Shown here in pieces: positions 4,496 to 7,393 of a stretch of DNA of 7,393 nucleotides (positions are counted from its first letter, which is position 1; every line of letters begins with the position of its first letter). Location: the NCBI GenBank assembly GCA_017630995.1, contig JAGBUD010000006.1, positions 1 to 7,393 on the forward strand. The letters are read 5' to 3'. The translations under genes were made by a program, and so were the position numbers. The notes below the pieces were generated by a model that worked only from the letters and a program-made list of their open reading frames with translations, was not told the DNA's origin and ran no database searches. The DNA comes from Clostridia bacterium. Its GTDB lineage: Bacteria > Bacillota_A > Clostridia > Oscillospirales > CAG-272.

Positions 4496-6430
4496 ATGGA
4501 ACAAAACTTTTTCGAATCGGGAAAATTCTTTATCGGCTGTAACTGGTGGGCATCACACGCGGGCACGAATATGTGGCACGATTGGAACGCCGCAGCCGTT
4601 GAAGCTGATATAAAAAGACTTAAAGAAGCAAAAATAGACGTAATGCGCGTCTTTCCTCTTTGGAGCGATTTTCAGCCGCTTCGCATGCACTTTGGCGGCG
4701 CCTCTGAAGAAAGAGAGCTTCGCTTGAGAGAGGATTCCCTCCCGGATACCGAAGCGGGCAGAGCAGGCGTTGACGAGGTTATGGCAGAACGCTTCGGCGT
4801 CCTTTGTGATATTGCGGAGCGCTACGGCATGAAGCTCATCGTCGGACTTATCACGGGCTGGATGAGCGGAAGAATGCACATGCCGGAGGCGTTTGCGGGC
4901 AGAAATCTTATAACCGACCCGATGGTCGTCACTTGGCAGATAAAGTTCGTTAAATATATGGTTCGTCGCTTTAAGGATAAAAAGGCTATTGCCGCGTGGG
5001 ACCTTGGAAACGAGTGCAATTGTCTCCAAGCTCTTTCGGATAGATATACCTCTTACGCTTGGGCGGCTCAAATAACCAACGCGATAAAAGCAGAGGACCC
5101 CACAAGGCTCGTTGTTTCGGGAATGCACGGAAACCGCCCGGAAAACGATTCAAGCTTCAATGCGCTTGACCTTGGCGAAATTCTCGATATTCTTTGCACG
5201 CACCCCTATCCTATCTTCACTCCCCACTGTGATACAGACCCCCTCAACGAGATGAAAACTATTCTTCACTCCACGGCAGAGTCGGTGTTTGTCGGTGACG
5301 TTTCGGGCAAGCCCTGCTTCGTTGAGGAGATAGGAACTCTCGGCCCGATGATTTCCAGCGAGGCGGTTGCGGCAGACTATATCAGAGCCGCGGCATTCTC
5401 CTCTTGGGCACACGACCTGCGCGGATTTGTGTGGTGGTGCGCAAACGAGCAAAAGCACCTCACCCACACCCCGTACGATTGGAATTCGGTAGAGCGCGAG
5501 CTTGGACTCTTTCACCTTGACGGAACGAAAAAGCCGGTTCTTGAAGCAATGACCGAAATCTCCGAATTCACTGAAAGCTTTGAATATGGAAAGCTCCCCC
5601 CTCGTATCAAGGACGCGGTAGTCGTTCTCACAAGAAAGCAGGATACCTGGGCTGCGGCATACGGCAGCTTTATTTTGGCAAAGCAAGCGGGTCTTGACGT
5701 TGAGTTCGTATGGCACGAAAACGCGCTCCCCGAGTCAAACGTCTATATTCTCCCCAGTCTTGTCAGCGATACCTCGCTTAACCTTTCAAAATATAATGAG
5801 CTTATAGATAAAGCAAAGAACGGCGCAACTCTCGTTATGAGCATTGACGACGCACTTCTCTCGCCTTTCTCGGAGATTACGGGTCTTTCGGTTATAACAC
5901 GTCAAAGAAGAAGTAAGAACGACACCGTCACTCTTTCCGACGGAACCAAGCTCCCGTTCAATTCCGCGTTTAAGCTCGTAACCGAAAGCATTGGTGCGGA
6001 CGTGCTGCTTTACGCAGATGACGGCACCCCCGCCGTTACCTCGTATAAGTACGGAGAGGGAAGAATCTGCTTTATCGCATCTCCAATTGAATATAGCACG
6101 GCAACCTTGCCCAGCGTAGTGAGCGGAGCTGACGCAATTCCGTATTACAAGATTTATTCAATGCTCGGACTTCGCTGTGCGAAAAAGTGCGCGCAAGCCT
6201 CATCACCCTACGTTTGCGTAACGGAGCACCCGTGTGATGAAAACGAGAGAATTTTGACCGTTCTCAATTATCGCCCAAGCGTACAGACGGCAAGCGTTTC
6301 CTTAAAGGACGGCTTTAAATTCAAAAAGCTCATAAACGTTCACGGCACAACCGAGGCAAAGCCCACTGCAGACGGATTTGAACTGACCCTTGAGAAAAAC
6401 ACGGGCGTCGTTATCGTTGTGGCAAAATAA
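4496..6430 (+). CDS. Clan GH-A glycoside hydrolase, GH5-like barrel with GH42-like C-terminal domains
   Basis: The 644-residue product has no signal peptide and is probably cytoplasmic. The start is set by AAAGGA at 4480-4485. Residues 1-360 read as a (beta/alpha)8 barrel: 'FFIGCNWWAS' (11-20), 'VMRVFPLWSDFQP' (49-61), acid/base Glu173 in 'WDLGNECN' (168-175), 'THPYP' (235-239), nucleophile Glu278 in 'CFVEEIG' (274-280), and the aromatic 'FVWWCANEQ' (311-319). Asn-Glu before the acid/base and the second Glu after strand 7 are the clan GH-A signature, so it should be a retaining enzyme. Residues 370-560 resemble an amidotransferase-like alpha/beta domain as in the GH42 trimerisation domain, and 570-644 a small beta domain. 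The barrel looks closer to GH5-type sequences and the tail to GH42, so the family is left open. Likely substrates are beta-linked mannosides, glucosides or galactosides. A further gene follows 63 bases downstream. Confidence 0.88.
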   Translation: MEQNFFESGKFFIGCNWWASHAGTNMWHDWNAAAVEADIKRLKEAKIDVMRVFPLWSDFQPLRMHFGGASEERELRLREDSLPDTEAGRAGVDEVMAERFGVLCDIAERYGMKLIVGLITGWMSGRMHMPEAFAGRNLITDPMVVTWQIKFVKYMVRRFKDKKAIAAWDLGNECNCLQALSDRYTSYAWAAQITNAIKAEDPTRLVVSGMHGNRPENDSSFNALDLGEILDILCTHPYPIFTPHCDTDPLNEMKTILHSTAESVFVGDVSGKPCFVEEIGTLGPMISSEAVAADYIRAAAFSSWAHDLRGFVWWCANEQKHLTHTPYDWNSVERELGLFHLDGTKKPVLEAMTEISEFTESFEYGKLPPRIKDAVVVLTRKQDTWAAAYGSFILAKQAGLDVEFVWHENALPESNVYILPSLVSDTSLNLSKYNELIDKAKNGATLVMSIDDALLSPFSEITGLSVITRQRRSKNDTVTLSDGTKLPFNSAFKLVTESIGADVLLYADDGTPAVTSYKYGEGRICFIASPIEYSTATLPSVVSGADAIPYYKIYSMLGLRCAKKCAQASSPYVCVTEHPCDENERILTVLNYRPSVQTASVSLKDGFKFKKLINVHGTTEAKPTADGFELTLEKNTGVVIVVAK

Positions 6431-6480
6431 CCCTTTAAAAAAACAGAATTTTAGCAAATGACCCTTTAATAACTTTCGCT

Positions 6481-6486
6481 GGGAGA
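6481..6486 (+). promoter_or_regulatory. Ribosome binding site of the MORN-like gene
   Basis: GGGAGA lies seven bases before the ATG at 6494 and supports that start. The 63-base gap from 6431 to 6493 has no clear terminator or promoter, so the gene is probably cotranscribed with the upstream hydrolase. The gap carries a short direct repeat, CCCTTTAA, at 6431-6438 and 6462-6469. Confidence 0.75.
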
Positions 6487-6493
6487 TTTTATT

Positions 6494-7393
6494 ATGGAGT
6501 ATTTTGATTGGCAAAGGCGCTACGGAGTTTTGCCCAGAAGTGCCGCAAGCGGCTGGAAGGATTACGCGGGCGAAATAAGACGCGATAAAAACGGAAACTC
6601 TTGCCGCGGCGGCACGGGTCTTCACGTCGACGGTGAAGAATATATCGTTGCCGAGCAGTTTAAGGACGGAGTCTTTTCGGGCGCTTATTTTTGGACGGAA
6701 GCACAGTATACCGACGGTGCGAGGTTTGAAGCGGGATTTTTTGAGGACGGAAAAAAGCGCGGCCACAGACTCACCACCGCGATTGTCGGAGCGCAAAACA
6801 AAAAATACTACCCCATAAAATACAGCTACGTCGAGCCCGACGGCAGTATACGTCGCCAAGAGGTAACTATTTATACAAACGGCGAATATACGATAAGCCA
6901 ATATTTCCCCGACGGAGATTACTATAAAACGGTAAGCTTTAAGAGCGGCTGCTTGATGCTCGAGAAAAGAAAGAAGCTCGACGTGCCAACCCGCCCGATA
7001 GCAACGGTAAAGTGCGGCTGGAAATACGAAATGGAATATCGCGGCTCATATATCCCGCGATTTCGCTCGCCGATTGAAACGCTCGTCTCAAGTCCCGCAC
7101 ATAGAGATGACGGCTGCACGGGATTGCTTTATATGTCGCAGCTCGGCTCGAAATTCGGAATCTTCAAGTATGGAAAAGGAAGATATTTCGGCGAGGTTGA
7201 ATCAAGCGCGCAAACGGGCAACTGCAAGCCCGGCGGATTTGGCTGCTATAGGGATTCAAAATCGAAAACCTATAAGATAGGAAACTTCGGATTTCTCGAT
7301 ATGGCTATGGAATGCAGTGATAGCGAGGTAAGCCTCGGAATGTATGAGGTTAGCTTGAAAAGACGCACGTTCCTTGAAATCCACGAATCCGAC
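6494..7393 (+). CDS. MORN-like repeat protein, 3' truncated by the window
   Basis: The frame is open for exactly 300 codons from the ATG at 6494 to the last base, with no stop, so the C-terminus lies outside. There is no signal peptide or membrane segment. Glycine- and aromatic-rich stretches resemble MORN repeats: 'DGARFEAGFFEDGKKRG' (74-90) fits the Y-x-G-x-F-x-x-G-x-x-x-G plan with phenylalanine in place of tyrosine, and 'YFGEV' (231-235), 'GGFGCY' (247-252) and 'YKIGNFG' (260-266) form a second set with the usual ten-residue spacing from G-x-G to Y but an insertion of about six residues before it. Residues 100-200 are beta-rich with no motif I recognise. MORN proteins are mostly structural or lipid/protein-binding; no catalytic role can be assigned. 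Position behind the GH-A hydrolase suggests a shared transcript. The MORN reading is tentative; the gene itself is well supported by codon usage and its ribosome binding site. Confidence 0.8.
   Translation, partial: MEYFDWQRRYGVLPRSAASGWKDYAGEIRRDKNGNSCRGGTGLHVDGEEYIVAEQFKDGVFSGAYFWTEAQYTDGARFEAGFFEDGKKRGHRLTTAIVGAQNKKYYPIKYSYVEPDGSIRRQEVTIYTNGEYTISQYFPDGDYYKTVSFKSGCLMLEKRKKLDVPTRPIATVKCGWKYEMEYRGSYIPRFRSPIETLVSSPAHRDDGCTGLLYMSQLGSKFGIFKYGKGRYFGEVESSAQTGNCKPGGFGCYRDSKSKTYKIGNFGFLDMAMECSDSEVSLGMYEVSLKRRTFLEIHESD

Noticed and set aside
6431..6469. CCCTTTAA direct repeat between the hydrolase and MORN-like genes as a regulator site
   Set aside because: Eight bases in AT-rich DNA, 31 apart, without a promoter nearby; could be chance.

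Overview
The window looks like a chromosomal piece of an anaerobic, Gram-positive, gut-type Firmicute (Clostridia), probably an uncultured lineage. This is inferred from strong purine-rich ribosome binding sites (AGGAGG, GGGAGA, AAAGGA), consensus sigma-A promoters with TGn-extended -10 boxes, stem-plus-U-run terminators, intermediate GC content, and an exported protein with a MKK signal peptide and a proline/aspartate-rich linker. No RNA gene, CRISPR array, transposase or phage gene was seen. Species and genus cannot be fixed from the sequence.

Layout. (1) Bases 1-249 are the 3' end of a gene whose last visible domain is fibronectin type III-like; a UUCG-loop terminator follows. (2) Bases 250-476 hold a degenerate heptamer repeat, a second hairpin whose descending arm carries the -35 box of a near-consensus promoter, and a leader dyad touching the next ribosome binding site. 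(3) Bases 477-2998 hold two genes read rightward: a Gfo/Idh/MocA-family NAD(P)-dependent protein that lacks the family's EKP lysine, and a GH4 enzyme of the MelA alpha-galactosidase type. A terminator follows. (4) Bases 4214-3102, on the minus strand, encode an exported two-domain protein with a DPTP-type linker. (5) Bases 4215-4495 are a divergent promoter region with two matched extended -10 promoters, a 10-bp palindrome and a leader hairpin. (6) Bases 4496-7393 hold a three-domain clan GH-A glycoside hydrolase without a signal peptide and then the start of a MORN-like protein that runs off the window.

Taken together this is a carbohydrate-use neighbourhood. Three proteins (Gfo/Idh, GH4, GH-A) appear cytoplasmic and would act on sugars already imported; no transporter or sugar regulator lies inside the window. 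The pairing of GH4, which uses NAD+ and a metal to oxidise C3 of the sugar, with a Gfo/Idh-family protein suggests redox-assisted glycoside cleavage or keto-sugar processing. The exported protein and the MORN-like protein are the least explained genes.
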